DNA of 18,355 nt from Bdellovibrionales bacterium (GCA_021730855.1 JAKFYM010000097.1:1-18355), one strand, 5' to 3'. Positions 1-8,562 are shown, counted from the stretch's first letter. The notes: generated by a model not told the origin, from the letters alone. Program-made: numbers and translations.

Positions 1-1
1 G

Positions 2-874
2 AAGAACTATGCGTTCTTGCTCACTGCATTCTCTCTTTTTTTCTCCCAAGCAAAAGCGGAAGTCACCACCCTGGAAGGGGGAGTGGACCAAGTTGTTTGC
101 ATCACTTCCGGAACCCTATCGGTGCGTTCGGATGATCTAGCCAAGGTGCTTTTCTTCGTGAAGCGCGGCGATCGCGTGAAGGTCTTCCAAGGCTGGGGTG
201 ATGTGGAGAAAACAAAAAATATTGGTGGCGTGAACTACGTTTTCTCCAAAGTGCAGTTCCCCGACCGTGAGGACGAGGCCGATAGCATAGGCTGGGTGGC
301 CGAGACCTACATAAAGGAGAGATCCCAGTGTGCGGGCATGGCTCCGATCAAGGATCCCGACGATGTTCCCGATCTCGTATTCGGCATTGACGATCCCAAC
401 TGCTGCGAGTTCCCCCTAGCGATTCGCCCCACGCATTCCTATACCTCGGCTCCGCGCTCCTTCGGGGCAGCTCGTGCCTCTGGCCGGAAGCACGCAGCTT
501 GTGACCTCTACCGCGCGAAGAATGACCTCATTCGTTCGGTGACAGACGGCACGGTGATCCGTGGCCTCTACTTTTTCTATCAGGGCACATACGCGATCGA
601 GGTGAAACACTCGGGCGGGTTCGTGGTGCGCTATGGAGAGGTGACGGGCAAGGCCGCCGTGAACAAAGACCAACGTGTCACTTCCGGCCAAACCGTGGGG
701 TATATGGGCAAGACCACCTGCTGCACTCCGATGCTGCATTTCGAGCTCTACCGGGGCACCGCCAGCGGCTCGCTGAATTCAACTACCAAGCCCTACCAAC
801 GACGCTCGGATCTAATGAATCCCACGGCCTATCTACAAAAGTGGCAAGACAACGCGTTTCGCGACCAAAGGTAG
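2..874 (+). CDS. Exported SH3 / M23-like peptidase homologue (5' end outside window)
   Basis: The frame is open to the window edge. The residues read from base 2 look like the end of a signal peptide (hydrophobic run, then AKA before EVTT), so the true start lies upstream and the TTG at base 17 is not needed. An SH3-like segment (about bases 110-330, with a GWVAETYI motif) is followed by an M23/LytM-type fold: H-x3-D at bases 491-505 (HAACD), a central VKHSGG strand, GQTVGYMGK, and MLHFELY at 731-751. M23 enzymes are zinc endopeptidases that cut peptidoglycan cross-links. The Zn ligands H, D and the last H are visible. The two usual catalytic His positions are not: the Y-x-H site reads RYGEV, and the first His of HxH is Met. 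It may therefore be a divergent enzyme or a wall-binding pseudo-enzyme. It is followed after 6 bp by the next gene, probably in the same operon. Confidence 0.8.
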   Translation, partial: KNYAFLLTAFSLFFSQAKAEVTTLEGGVDQVVCITSGTLSVRSDDLAKVLFFVKRGDRVKVFQGWGDVEKTKNIGGVNYVFSKVQFPDREDEADSIGWVAETYIKERSQCAGMAPIKDPDDVPDLVFGIDDPNCCEFPLAIRPTHSYTSAPRSFGAARASGRKHAACDLYRAKNDLIRSVTDGTVIRGLYFFYQGTYAIEVKHSGGFVVRYGEVTGKAAVNKDQRVTSGQTVGYMGKTTCCTPMLHFELYRGTASGSLNSTTKPYQRRSDLMNPTAYLQKWQDNAFRDQR

Positions 875-880
875 GAAAAC

Positions 881-1675
881 ATGAAAAAACGAATTGCAGT
901 CCTAGGATTGGGCGCCGTCGTGGGCGCATGGTTTTTCTTGCAGGGAAAGAGCGTCTCTTCGCCCGTTTCCGTGCTCACTGAAGCGGAGCAGATAAAGGAA
1001 GTAGCCGGCCGCGGCCTCGCTTCGGTGCCCGTGAGCCCGGAGCCCGCCGCCACGGGAGGGAGTGAAACAGCGGCCTCTGTTTCTTCGTCAGCTGCTCCAA
1101 CACCAGCGGCGTCGGCGGCAGCCGTGGCCACGGCAGAGAAGGCAAAGGCTTTTCCGCCCTTGAGCGAGGGAGAGAAAAAGTCGATCCAAACGCTCACGCG
1201 CCTGCTCGCCGACTCGGAAAAGCGCACTCCCCAGCAGCTAGCGGCGCGCCTGAAAACCGCGGGCCTGCAACCGCAGGTGGTGGTGGATGCAAATCCCGAT
1301 ACGGGAAAGATGACTGTGACCCGCACCAAGAATACGCTGCCCGGCACGCGCTACTTCCACGCCCAGATCGTGGAGACCGAAAGCGGCGAGTCCTTGGTGC
1401 AACATATGTCGTTTGAGGTGAGGCCCGGACCGGATTCGATGGTGGTCGCCACCGCGCGAGTGCGGGAGATGTTCCCCGATCTCGGCACCCCCAATATCCA
1501 GAGGGAAGACTATCTCTTCTGGCGCAAGGATGGCCGGGTGGTTTCTCTAAAACGGATGAACGAAGAGGACCTGAAACACAACTACTTCAACGCGCACTCC
1601 AAAGAGGATGTGGGTACGGTGTGGGTGACGATTGAAATTGATCCCGAAGAGGATGGGCACGAACATAGGAGCTAG
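881..1675 (+). CDS. Membrane-anchored protein of unknown function
   Basis: This 264-residue protein has a Lys/Arg start (MKKR) and a hydrophobic segment at about residues 5-20 with no clear cleavage site or lipobox, so it is probably an inner-membrane anchor. Residues about 45-87 are an Ala/Ser/Pro/Thr-rich, low-complexity linker. A soluble C-terminal domain of about 170 residues follows, presumably periplasmic, with a charged, His-containing end (DGHEHRS). I do not recognise the family. The gene starts 6 bp after the stop of the M23-like gene; a short AGG in that gap could serve as the ribosome site, so the two are probably cotranscribed and may act together at the wall (inference). The ORF is genuine: codon use matches the neighbours and no other frame competes well. 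Confidence 0.75.
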   Translation: MKKRIAVLGLGAVVGAWFFLQGKSVSSPVSVLTEAEQIKEVAGRGLASVPVSPEPAATGGSETAASVSSSAAPTPAASAAAVATAEKAKAFPPLSEGEKKSIQTLTRLLADSEKRTPQQLAARLKTAGLQPQVVVDANPDTGKMTVTRTKNTLPGTRYFHAQIVETESGESLVQHMSFEVRPGPDSMVVATARVREMFPDLGTPNIQREDYLFWRKDGRVVSLKRMNEEDLKHNYFNAHSKEDVGTVWVTIEIDPEEDGHEHRS

Positions 1676-1697
1676 GAGCGCGGCATCGCGCCCCTAG
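1672..1697 (+). terminator. Hairpin between convergent genes, without T-run
   Basis: CTAGGAGCGCG, loop GCAT, CGCGCCCCTAG: an 11-bp stem with one mismatch that starts inside the stop codon of the upstream gene. No T-run follows on either strand, so it is at best a weak or Rho-assisted terminator. It lies in the 31-bp gap between convergent genes. Confidence 0.3.
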
Positions 1698-1706
1698 CGG
1701 CTGGCT

Positions 1707-1973
1707 TTAGCGGCTGAAACGATCCGAGCCCTCGAGTTTTACTAGCTTATTGTAAATCCCGAAGAGGAGGAAAGTTGGGGCCCAAAGTCCCACAAATTCC
1801 CCAGGGCTTTTGCGTCGTGAAAATACCTCTAGGCCGAGAGACAGAGCCATTGATCCGATCGCGAGGCTAAGAAAAGCCACCGAAGGGATTTTTGCCGTTT
1901 GCCGCTCGATGGCTTTGGTGGTTTTGCCTTCGCGGGCTTCTGTTGCGTCATATAGGTCTCTTGCTGATTCCAT
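1707..1973 (-). CDS. Small two-helix membrane protein, unknown function
   Basis: This 88-residue protein starts at MESARDLYDA. The start is chosen because AAGGAGC lies just upstream on the minus strand. A longer in-frame reading up to 2138 would translate the terminator hairpin at 2094-2124, so it is an artefact. The N-terminal 28 residues are charged and probably helical. Two hydrophobic segments follow (about residues 30-50 and 60-75), separated by a basic turn FSRRKSPG. This layout suggests an inner-membrane hairpin protein with both ends in the cytoplasm (positive-inside rule). I recognise no family. A small GTGGA/TCCAC hairpin at 1992-2007 sits directly upstream of the ribosome site. It is flanked by a hairpin towards the convergent gene and by a terminator upstream, so it is probably monocistronic. 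Confidence 0.65.
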   Translation of the reverse strand: MESARDLYDATEAREGKTTKAIERQTAKIPSVAFLSLAIGSMALSLGLEVFSRRKSPGEFVGLWAPTFLLFGIYNKLVKLEGSDRFSR

Positions 1974-2090
1974 GATTTGCTCCTTTTTTTGGTGGACAGA
2001 AATCCACGTGTCGGGAGCCGAGAGCAAGGAGCATGCCTGGAAATTTTTTGACTTTTCGTGGTGAGGCAAAACAGGCGACTTTCCGGACAT

Positions 2091-2130
2091 AAGAAAACCC
2101 GCTGCTCTCGCGAGCGCGGGTTTTATTTTT
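2091..2130 (-). terminator. Intrinsic terminator, usable in both directions
   Basis: The arms AAAACCCGC (2094-2102) and GCGGGTTTT (2116-2124) form a 9-bp stem. The loop contains the self-complementary CTCGCGAG. On the minus strand the stem is followed by TTTTCTTAT, and it lies 17 bp after the stop of the gene ending at 2141. On the plus strand it runs into TTTTATTTTTT. Confidence 0.75.
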
Positions 2131-2140
2131 TCTGACAATC

Positions 2141-2761
2141 TTAAAAAAGCTCAGCGCCTAAAAGAGCGAAGCCAAGCACTTTGCAGTCGCTATTTCTTGT
2201 GTAGACATCAATGGCCTCGGGGCTCTCTTCCGTATGTCCCGAGCCCACGAGAGCATACACAGTGCCTAGATTCTGCTCGTCGGTCGCTCCAGAATTTTCC
2301 CGATCGAGTGTTACGGTCACCGAATTGGCTTGCTCATTGCTCTGGCCGAGAATCAGGCGGTTGTTTCGCAAGGTGCCTCGTCCCACAGCGCCGGCTCTCT
2401 GGTCGCAGGTGCCAGGTTTTGGTTCCGTCATCGCCGCTATATTATTGATGCCGAGGCCAACAATCGTGCAATCCGATTCTTTGGTGAACACTTCATAAGT
2501 CTCTCCGGTGGCCTTGATTTCGAAAGCAAATTTCTCCAAGCCATTCTGCGAGCTGTAGCCACTCTGAGAATCCAGCTGTACTTGCTGTGGATCGCTAGGG
2601 TTTAGTTCGGTGCCGTTGAACTTTAGCAGCACCTGGGTGCTTCGCCAGGCGTTGCTGGAGCACTTGCCCGGAGAATTGGGAATGCCAAGGGCCGCTAGGC
2701 CTTGAGCATGAGCGGGGGAGGCTAGGCTAAGCACCAGGATCGAAAAAAGGACGGATTTCAT
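2141..2761 (-). CDS. Exported protein with two duplicated Cys-bounded units
   Basis: This 206-residue protein starts at MKSVLFSILV, chosen because GAGGAGC lies six bases upstream and because a typical signal peptide ends at AHA (residues 17-19). An upstream TTG at 2830 would fall inside the likely promoter. The mature part consists of two similar units. Unit 1 opens with PGKC (C34) and ends with YEVFTKESDC (C98). Unit 2 opens with PGTC (C119) and ends with IDVYTRNSDC (C193). Each ends with a V/L-x-G segment, so each probably holds one disulfide and folds alone in the periplasm or outside the cell. I do not recognise the family. The gene has its own likely promoter upstream and an intrinsic terminator downstream, so it is probably monocistronic. 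Confidence 0.75.
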   Translation of the reverse strand: MKSVLFSILVLSLASPAHAQGLAALGIPNSPGKCSSNAWRSTQVLLKFNGTELNPSDPQQVQLDSQSGYSSQNGLEKFAFEIKATGETYEVFTKESDCTIVGLGINNIAAMTEPKPGTCDQRAGAVGRGTLRNNRLILGQSNEQANSVTVTLDRENSGATDEQNLGTVYALVGSGHTEESPEAIDVYTRNSDCKVLGFALLGAELF

Positions 2762-2801
2762 GGGGGAGCTCCTCAGGATGGGGTGGAAGAATCGAAACGA
2801 A

Positions 2802-2830
2802 GGTTTATCTGTTTTGATGCATTTGGTCAA
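2802..2830 (-). promoter_or_regulatory. Likely sigma-70 type promoter
   Basis: On the minus strand, TTGACC (-35, 2830-2825) is followed after 15-17 bases by GATAAA or TAAACC (-10 region, 2809-2802). It lies about 40 bp before the start of the exported duplicated-unit gene. I see no gene or other clear signal between here and the terminator near 2955. Confidence 0.4.
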
Positions 2831-2954
2831 CTTTTTAAGATCCTTAGCGTAAGCCTCGCAATGTCGGTTGGGGCGGCAGTCAGGATCGTAAAGAACGTCA
2901 GCTTCCGGATGATGTGTAAGCTATTTAGCCATTTGCGGGCGAGGGGGAAATAGA

Positions 2955-3002
2955 GAAAAAAGAGGCCCCGGCCTAAGGATTGATCCTTGAGGAGCCGGAG
3001 CC
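2955..3002 (-). terminator. Strong intrinsic terminator of the metzincin gene
   Basis: On the minus strand, GGCTCCGGC (3002-2994) pairs with GCCGGGGCC (2972-2964), with one G.U. An inner AAGGA/TCCTT helix (2988-2984 with 2979-2975) follows, and the hairpin is followed by TCTTTTTTCTC. It begins 18 bp after the stop codon at 3021. Confidence 0.85.
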
Positions 3003-3020
3003 TTTTCTGTCGAATAGGGT

Positions 3021-6000
3021 TTACTGTCTCCAGTACTCTCCGTGAGTCATATAGAGCACTAGGGACATATTTTCTATAATCTGTGTTTGTAGACTATAGG
3101 CGCCCGACAGGCTTGCGTTTCGGCGGAGATTATGTAGCAAGATGGCATTCATCTGAGGTGCAGGTAAATACTCTATCGCTACCGCAAGTAACGGATCATT
3201 TTTCGGCAACATTTGGATGAGGTTGCGGAGGAGAACGGCGTTCAAATTGCCTTGCTGTAACGCAGCTCGATCGCCCGCTTCTTCTGCGGCTTTAAGCTTC
3301 TCTTGTAGATTCATCACCTGGATGAACAGGTCTTTTAAGTCATCTGTAAAGGTATCAACATCTCGCTCGCCCACCACTTCTGCAGGGAAAGTGGCAAGGA
3401 GCCGGGCGACGGTTGCTTTTGCCTCGGCCGTGGCGTCAGTGACCTTCTGCAGTTTTGCAGGATCTGCCATCAACTCTTCGGGAGCTTCTCTGAGCACTTC
3501 CCTACCGTTGAAGTATGCGGTCATGGCTTTGCCAAACTCTTCCTCCACCTTGAGAACTTTGCCTATACCAGCATGGGAGGCAATCATTATCGCAGCAGGG
3601 TTCGTCAGGCTTTCTGCTTTGGCGTTTGGATTGTCCGCGGCAAGCGCCCAATAACTCAAATTAGATTTTGAGAAAGAAGGTGCATACCAGGGAGCTCTTC
3701 GTCCACTCAGGATGCGGAACTGATCGGCATAGTTTTCCTGAGTGGCATCCAAGGCATTGGCGTCGAGAGCTAGAAGCGAGTTCTGCATCGCAATCGATGT
3801 CATGATGCCGCTAGATTCGGCCAAAAACATGGCCGGCAAGGGAAGCAATCCATTTTTGGCGAGCGCCGCTGGAGTGATGCTTTGGTTCAAGACCTCATTG
3901 AGTAAGCTCACTGTGGGCAGCTTTGCCACGGGCACATCGTCTAGTATCACACGCTCCAAATCCACGAAGGAGAAGGAGGTGCGTTTGGCTCCATCTACCG
4001 CTTGCTCCGTAAAGAGGGCAGAGGATTGACGCTGTAGTAGCATCATCAGCGCGATCGCTTTTTCGTATTGCATCCCGATGCCCGCGAACTCCACAATGGC
4101 GCCTTGGGTCACGTGAGAAACTCGGTCATAGAGCGGTTTGGTCATCACGACGACAGTTTTGCCATCCTCATCGATAGGCATATTGACCATTGTTACTGAT
4201 CGCACTTCGTTCGCCGCGTCGGGAGTGCGGATTGTTCTATGGAAGAATTGCTGCGCGATGGAAGCGGCCTCCACAGCGTCCTCAACCTCCTCTTCGGTTC
4301 CTCCGCCAATGATCTTGATGAAGAGATTGTCAGAGAAGGTGCGCACTTGGTCAAAGACCGAGAACACACGGCTGATATAGCCGTTAACAAAATCCGATCC
4401 GCTCTCGAATTCTGGTCGATCGGTGGGATTACGGCGGACATAAGACATTGCATCCCATTCATCCACGATATTTTGCACGAGCTCGGTATAGGTGGTGCCG
4501 CGGTCGAAGGTGCCGCAGCCAGGAACCACTCCGGCTTCGAACACGCAGTAGCCATAGATCTTTAGCGGAATCATATTCAAGGATTCTCTACGGAAGCTTG
4601 CCCAGGTGGGAATGTTCAAGGCCTTGAAGTATTCCGAAGTATGGACGTATTTGTTTTCCACGAGCGAGAGTTTTCCCTCCTGATCGGTTCTCGTGCTCTT
4701 TAAGGGAAGGTGATCTAAGCCCCTTTCCTTTAGGTTTTCCAAAACTGTAGGGTGTAGCTCCAGAAGGCCAGCATAGGCAAATCTCAGGGATGCCACGTCA
4801 TAGGGAGCGATACCGTCGAGTTTGAAGAAGTCCTCGGGGCGCACATAGTCCATGACGCTAGATGTGGTGCGTTGGCTGGGATCATTCTCATCGAACTTCC
4901 AGTTGGTCTTGTCAAAGCTTCCTTTGAAGTTGTGGATTTGGCCAAAATTGTGGCCAAGTTCGTGGGCCACCACAAAACGCAGGAACATTTTGAAAAGCTC
5001 TTCATCGGAGTATTTATTGAGGTCAATGTCCCCTGTGAGGTTAGACATGGCTTCCAGCTGTTCTTCGCCAAGCTCAAAAGCACAGTGATGACCTAACAAC
5101 CCGTGGCCGTTCTCCACATTCATTTGTTCCAATTTTTTCTGCTCCAAGGTGGCTTGGGCAGTACGGATGGTGTCTAGGCGGCTTTGCAGGGTGGCAAGGT
5201 CGGTATTGTCTTTCGGCGAAGCGAAGGAGGCCAGAACCTTCTGCACTTCTTCGTTCGGGGATTGTGGCACTGTCATCACGGATCTATCGATGGTGGCGCG
5301 AATGCTCTCGCGTCGCTCCCATAGATCTTTGGCAACATTCGTCATATTGGCATTAGGAGCGCTAGGGCCCACAAGTGCCATCGAGCGCGCATTTTCTTGC
5401 ACCTCAGCGGCACGGGAGCTGGTAGCGAGACGGCTAGCCAGGCTGGCGAGCTCGCTATCGGGAGCGTTTTGCGCTTCGATCTTACCTTTCATCTCCTTAT
5501 AGTCTTCGATCGCTTTCGCCAATTTGCGGTAGTGCTGGATCGAATTCAAGAAGTTGCCGCCAAAAATTTGTACGGAGGCGTTCTCGATGATACCCGAGCG
5601 TGGATTGGTGCTGAATCCGCCGTAGCCGAGGATGCCGGAGGAGTATAGGCTCTTGCCTACATACCAGATATAGTTTCTATCAAGGTCTCCAAGCTCGCGA
5701 TTCGCAGGAATGTCGATCCCTTCGATTTTCAATTCGAGGTAGTTTCCAGCGCGCGCAAGAGGCGTGCCGCGGAAGGCCTTATGGAAGGCTTCGTTCCACC
5801 AGCCAATGACTTCGCGGGTAGTTTCGACCATCACATCACGTTCCCAGCCTGATGCCGGTAGGCCCGCCAACACATAGGTGCTCACGCGGCCGTTACGGAA
5901 ATCCTGGATACTCCCCATATATTTGAAGTTCTCAGCAAAATCCGTTGCTCCAAGTGTGGAAGGGACTTTTTTCACTGTGGTGTAAATGCCGTAGCCTAGT

Positions 6001-7757
6001 TTCAACTGGGCAAGCATGGGCACTTCGAAGAGCGGGGTCTCGTCCTTTTTTTCGTAGCGTAAGAACGAGATGCGTTCGCGAAAGGTGAAATTGTCTTGGA
6101 AGCGACCGATCTGGTGTGCGTCATAGGCGATGCAGCGCCCGCTATTGACGGAATATGTGGGCCAGCGAGTGAAGCCGATTTGCTTGGGGCGACCAGTGGC
6201 CGCATCTCTCTCGTAGAGAAAATTGCTGGTTTGTTCATTTCCTTGAAAGGCAAAACAACCAGTGAATCTTTCCAAAGGAGAGCCCACTTCTCCAAGGGCA
6301 TTGGCTTTCCAGTCCACATAGGCGAAAGCGCCGGGAGTGCGATAATTCACCTCGCGGTACTCAGGTATGGGTAGAAGCTCGCCCCTCTGGTTTTTGTCAA
6401 ACCGCTTACGATAGACGGCAGGAATGCTCATCAAAACTTCTTTTTCGAGATTGTTTGAGGCGCGGTTGGGAATGATCGCATCTACACGCACCACATTCAC
6501 GCGGTTTTCTTCAAACTCGAATTTTACGATTTCGGTGCCCCTTGCTGGTCCTGCGAAGGCGCCAGCGCCGAACAGCTCTGGGGTGTCACTGACGGTGCGC
6601 ATGAAAAGAAATTCCTCGCCAGCGAGCTTTTCTTTGTCCAAAACGCGGTCGGGATTGATGAAGTTTTCATCCAGGTTTACTTCGTCGAGCAGGAGGTCTT
6701 TTCTGATCCGTACGAATGGTGATTGCTCATTATTCGTGAGCTCCGTGTATTCCACATTAGCCGTGGTGGGGCCTGTTCCGTCCGGACGGGAGGTTTGTAG
6801 GCGCGGCCGTACCGATTCCACATCTCCTGTGGCAACCACCATGCTTACGCAATCATTGGCAATCCCAGTGGTGAGCTTTAGGGCATTAGAGCAATGGGCC
6901 AGGCCCTGATTGGCGATGAGATTGCCGGTGCTCCTTTCTCCTCGGAGGATTTGTTGTTGGGCCGGGCTGAGATTTGAGAATTTCGTTACCCGAAAAACTT
7001 GGAGCGTGGCGCCGGTGATTTTGACGTAAAGCTTGGCGTCGTCAGGAGCTAATACTTCCAAATTGAGAAGGTTCTTGAGCTCAGCGCGGCTGAAGATCTT
7101 GCCTTCGAAATTCTCGCGAACGAAGACAGTATCGGCGTCATTACGGCCCATGGCCACGAGATTCCGATTCACGAGGTTCATCGAATACTGCAGGTGAGTA
7201 GAGCGTTCAGGGCCTGTGGACTGGATGCGCACTATGTGTGTGTCTTCGTTCAGATCGTTTCTCACGCGCACAAGTGTGCCTTGATCTCTTATTTCATAGT
7301 TAAAGATCGGAAGATGAAAATTTCCATCGCCAGCAGGAGCAGCGATAGATTTCTGCACGAGCGAGAGGGCTTGCAGGTCCTGTTCGTTCAGCACAAGACT
7401 GGCGGTGACAAATTTTTCATCTACCGTGAAGCGCACTTGGTAGCTACGGCCGGGCTGGGCGTTGATCTGCAGATCGCGGAACATTGGCTGCAAGGAGGGC
7501 GGGCCTTCCACGCTAGCGATCGTCACCAATGGGGCTTCTTGGGCCGCGAAAAATTGGCGGTTCGCGGCTACTTGCGCCTGGTTGCCACCAGAGGTCTGGA
7601 TCGTCATGGTGGCGCTGGTGAGCAGCTGCTTCTCTACGATATTCTCTTGCAGCTCATCGGGAATTTTTTCCGGACGATCCTTGGTACACGCGCCGAGGGT
7701 GAGGGCGATCGTTAGGGCCGCGAACAAGGAAAGGACGTTGCGTTTGTTATAGTTCAT
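3021..7757 (-). CDS. Very large lipoprotein zinc metalloprotease (metzincin, DUF5117/DUF4953-like)
   Basis: This 1578-residue protein starts at MNYNKRNVLS. A lipobox LGAC places the lipidated Cys at residue 24. The region around residues 600-735 resembles DUF5117-type proteases (EVIGWWNEAFHKAF with W653-W654, then GFSTNPRSGIIENASVQ). The catalytic site is HELGHNFGQIH at residues 932-942, with three Zn ligands (H932, H936, H942) and base E933. The Met-turn SVMDY has M969. Between these halves, about residues 740-905, lies an Ala/Gln/Glu-rich, probably coiled-coil insert. The C-terminal 500 residues are largely helical. It is predicted to cut proteins at the cell surface or in the periplasm; the substrate is unknown. 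The start lies inside the end of the upstream barrel gene (11-base overlap, with AGGGGG as ribosome site), so translation is probably coupled. An intrinsic terminator follows. An alternative start at 7793 is unlikely because it would lengthen the signal peptide. Confidence 0.88.
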   Translation of the reverse strand: MNYNKRNVLSLFAALTIALTLGACTKDRPEKIPDELQENIVEKQLLTSATMTIQTSGGNQAQVAANRQFFAAQEAPLVTIASVEGPPSLQPMFRDLQINAQPGRSYQVRFTVDEKFVTASLVLNEQDLQALSLVQKSIAAPAGDGNFHLPIFNYEIRDQGTLVRVRNDLNEDTHIVRIQSTGPERSTHLQYSMNLVNRNLVAMGRNDADTVFVRENFEGKIFSRAELKNLLNLEVLAPDDAKLYVKITGATLQVFRVTKFSNLSPAQQQILRGERSTGNLIANQGLAHCSNALKLTTGIANDCVSMVVATGDVESVRPRLQTSRPDGTGPTTANVEYTELTNNEQSPFVRIRKDLLLDEVNLDENFINPDRVLDKEKLAGEEFLFMRTVSDTPELFGAGAFAGPARGTEIVKFEFEENRVNVVRVDAIIPNRASNNLEKEVLMSIPAVYRKRFDKNQRGELLPIPEYREVNYRTPGAFAYVDWKANALGEVGSPLERFTGCFAFQGNEQTSNFLYERDAATGRPKQIGFTRWPTYSVNSGRCIAYDAHQIGRFQDNFTFRERISFLRYEKKDETPLFEVPMLAQLKLGYGIYTTVKKVPSTLGATDFAENFKYMGSIQDFRNGRVSTYVLAGLPASGWERDVMVETTREVIGWWNEAFHKAFRGTPLARAGNYLELKIEGIDIPANRELGDLDRNYIWYVGKSLYSSGILGYGGFSTNPRSGIIENASVQIFGGNFLNSIQHYRKLAKAIEDYKEMKGKIEAQNAPDSELASLASRLATSSRAAEVQENARSMALVGPSAPNANMTNVAKDLWERRESIRATIDRSVMTVPQSPNEEVQKVLASFASPKDNTDLATLQSRLDTIRTAQATLEQKKLEQMNVENGHGLLGHHCAFELGEEQLEAMSNLTGDIDLNKYSDEELFKMFLRFVVAHELGHNFGQIHNFKGSFDKTNWKFDENDPSQRTTSSVMDYVRPEDFFKLDGIAPYDVASLRFAYAGLLELHPTVLENLKERGLDHLPLKSTRTDQEGKLSLVENKYVHTSEYFKALNIPTWASFRRESLNMIPLKIYGYCVFEAGVVPGCGTFDRGTTYTELVQNIVDEWDAMSYVRRNPTDRPEFESGSDFVNGYISRVFSVFDQVRTFSDNLFIKIIGGGTEEEVEDAVEAASIAQQFFHRTIRTPDAANEVRSVTMVNMPIDEDGKTVVVMTKPLYDRVSHVTQGAIVEFAGIGMQYEKAIALMMLLQRQSSALFTEQAVDGAKRTSFSFVDLERVILDDVPVAKLPTVSLLNEVLNQSITPAALAKNGLLPLPAMFLAESSGIMTSIAMQNSLLALDANALDATQENYADQFRILSGRRAPWYAPSFSKSNLSYWALAADNPNAKAESLTNPAAIMIASHAGIGKVLKVEEEFGKAMTAYFNGREVLREAPEELMADPAKLQKVTDATAEAKATVARLLATFPAEVVGERDVDTFTDDLKDLFIQVMNLQEKLKAAEEAGDRAALQQGNLNAVLLRNLIQMLPKNDPLLAVAIEYLPAPQMNAILLHNLRRNASLSGAYSLQTQIIENMSLVLYMTHGEYWRQ

Positions 7758-8562
7758 AACTAATACCCCCTGAGAAGCTGGATGAGTTTTCATTGATCAG
7801 ACTGATGTTGGAATCTTGGCCATTCGGACGGAGGGCATCTCCGCCGTTTCCGTACGTGAAGGACAGACCCATATGTTTATTTGCCCTATAGGCAATCGAT
7901 TGCTTAAAACCAAAACTAGAGACGCGGTTCTTTTGGTAGGTCCAGGCCACGGAGCGACTGAACGAGGAAGAGATCGAAAATTTCGCAAAACGATAGCTAG
8001 CCCCGATACTGTTGGAAAGCGAGTACTGCTTCATCGACCTGCCTGAGGTAGAAACCGTGAACTCGTGAAAAGCACGAGTGGCACTTGGGCGATCAAAAAG
8101 AGAAAGGCCCGGAGTGACAATCTCGCTGAGGTCCCAGGCAATCATCGGACCATAGGTGAGGGCGGTATAAAGTCCATCGCGGCGGCCGCTTTGGCGGCTA
8201 AGGGGAATGACGGCCGTTAGGCTCTGGCTTAAGGCTAGGTCACGGCTCAGCTGCCAGCCACTATGATTGAGAGCCAGGTGGCCATCATTGCCTAGGGTCT
8301 CGCGGATGCCGCCAATTTCTTGCGAAAAGCTGGCATCTATTCCGAGGGAGAGTTTGGGGCTAAGGCGATAGCCAAGGTCAATGCCGGCGCCCATGGACTG
8401 GCTGCGGCTTTCGTCGCCAAATTTATATAGGCTCGATTCGTAGGAGATCCCAGCCCCAGCGCTCCAGGGGCTCTCTGGATTTTTTACAGAGGCCACACCC
8501 TCGCCGTAGGCTACAAATAGCCCTAGTCCCAAAAGCATCTGTGTGAATACTTTTACCCTCAT
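7747..8562 (-). CDS. Outer-membrane beta-barrel protein
   Basis: This 271-residue protein starts at MRVKVFTQML. A hydrophobic signal segment covers residues 5-18. The rest alternates polar and hydrophobic residues with frequent Gly, Ser and aromatics (for example SAGAGISYESSLY, GAGIDLGYRLSPKLSLGIDA, MGLSFTYGNGG), as in transmembrane beta-strands. It ends GGISYEL, a plausible last strand, although the classic terminal Phe is absent. About 10-12 strands seem possible, so it could be a small porin or an anchor. No family is recognised. The stop TAA lies within the next gene's start region (ATGAACTATAA), so it forms a tight operon with the lipoprotein metzincin. The ribosome site is weak. The TTG at 8601 offers a 13-residue longer form with no better ribosome site. 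Confidence 0.72.
   Translation of the reverse strand: MRVKVFTQMLLGLGLFVAYGEGVASVKNPESPWSAGAGISYESSLYKFGDESRSQSMGAGIDLGYRLSPKLSLGIDASFSQEIGGIRETLGNDGHLALNHSGWQLSRDLALSQSLTAVIPLSRQSGRRDGLYTALTYGPMIAWDLSEIVTPGLSLFDRPSATRAFHEFTVSTSGRSMKQYSLSNSIGASYRFAKFSISSSFSRSVAWTYQKNRVSSFGFKQSIAYRANKHMGLSFTYGNGGDALRPNGQDSNISLINENSSSFSGGISYEL

Noticed and set aside
829..1347. 172-residue minus-strand ORF opposite the membrane-anchored protein
   Set aside because: Shadow of the Ala/Pro-rich coding strand. It has no ribosome site, and the forward gene fits the operon.
1974..2138. N-terminal extension of the small membrane protein to 143 residues
   Set aside because: It would translate the terminator hairpin at 2094-2124, and a good ribosome site precedes the internal ATG at 1973.
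2762..2830. Longer start (TTG at 2830) of the duplicated-unit protein
   Set aside because: It lies inside the likely promoter and would hide the signal peptide; GAGGAGC precedes the ATG at 2761.
7758..7793. Earlier ATG of the metzincin (12 more residues)
   Set aside because: The lipoprotein signal is normal in length from 7757, which also has AGGGGG upstream.
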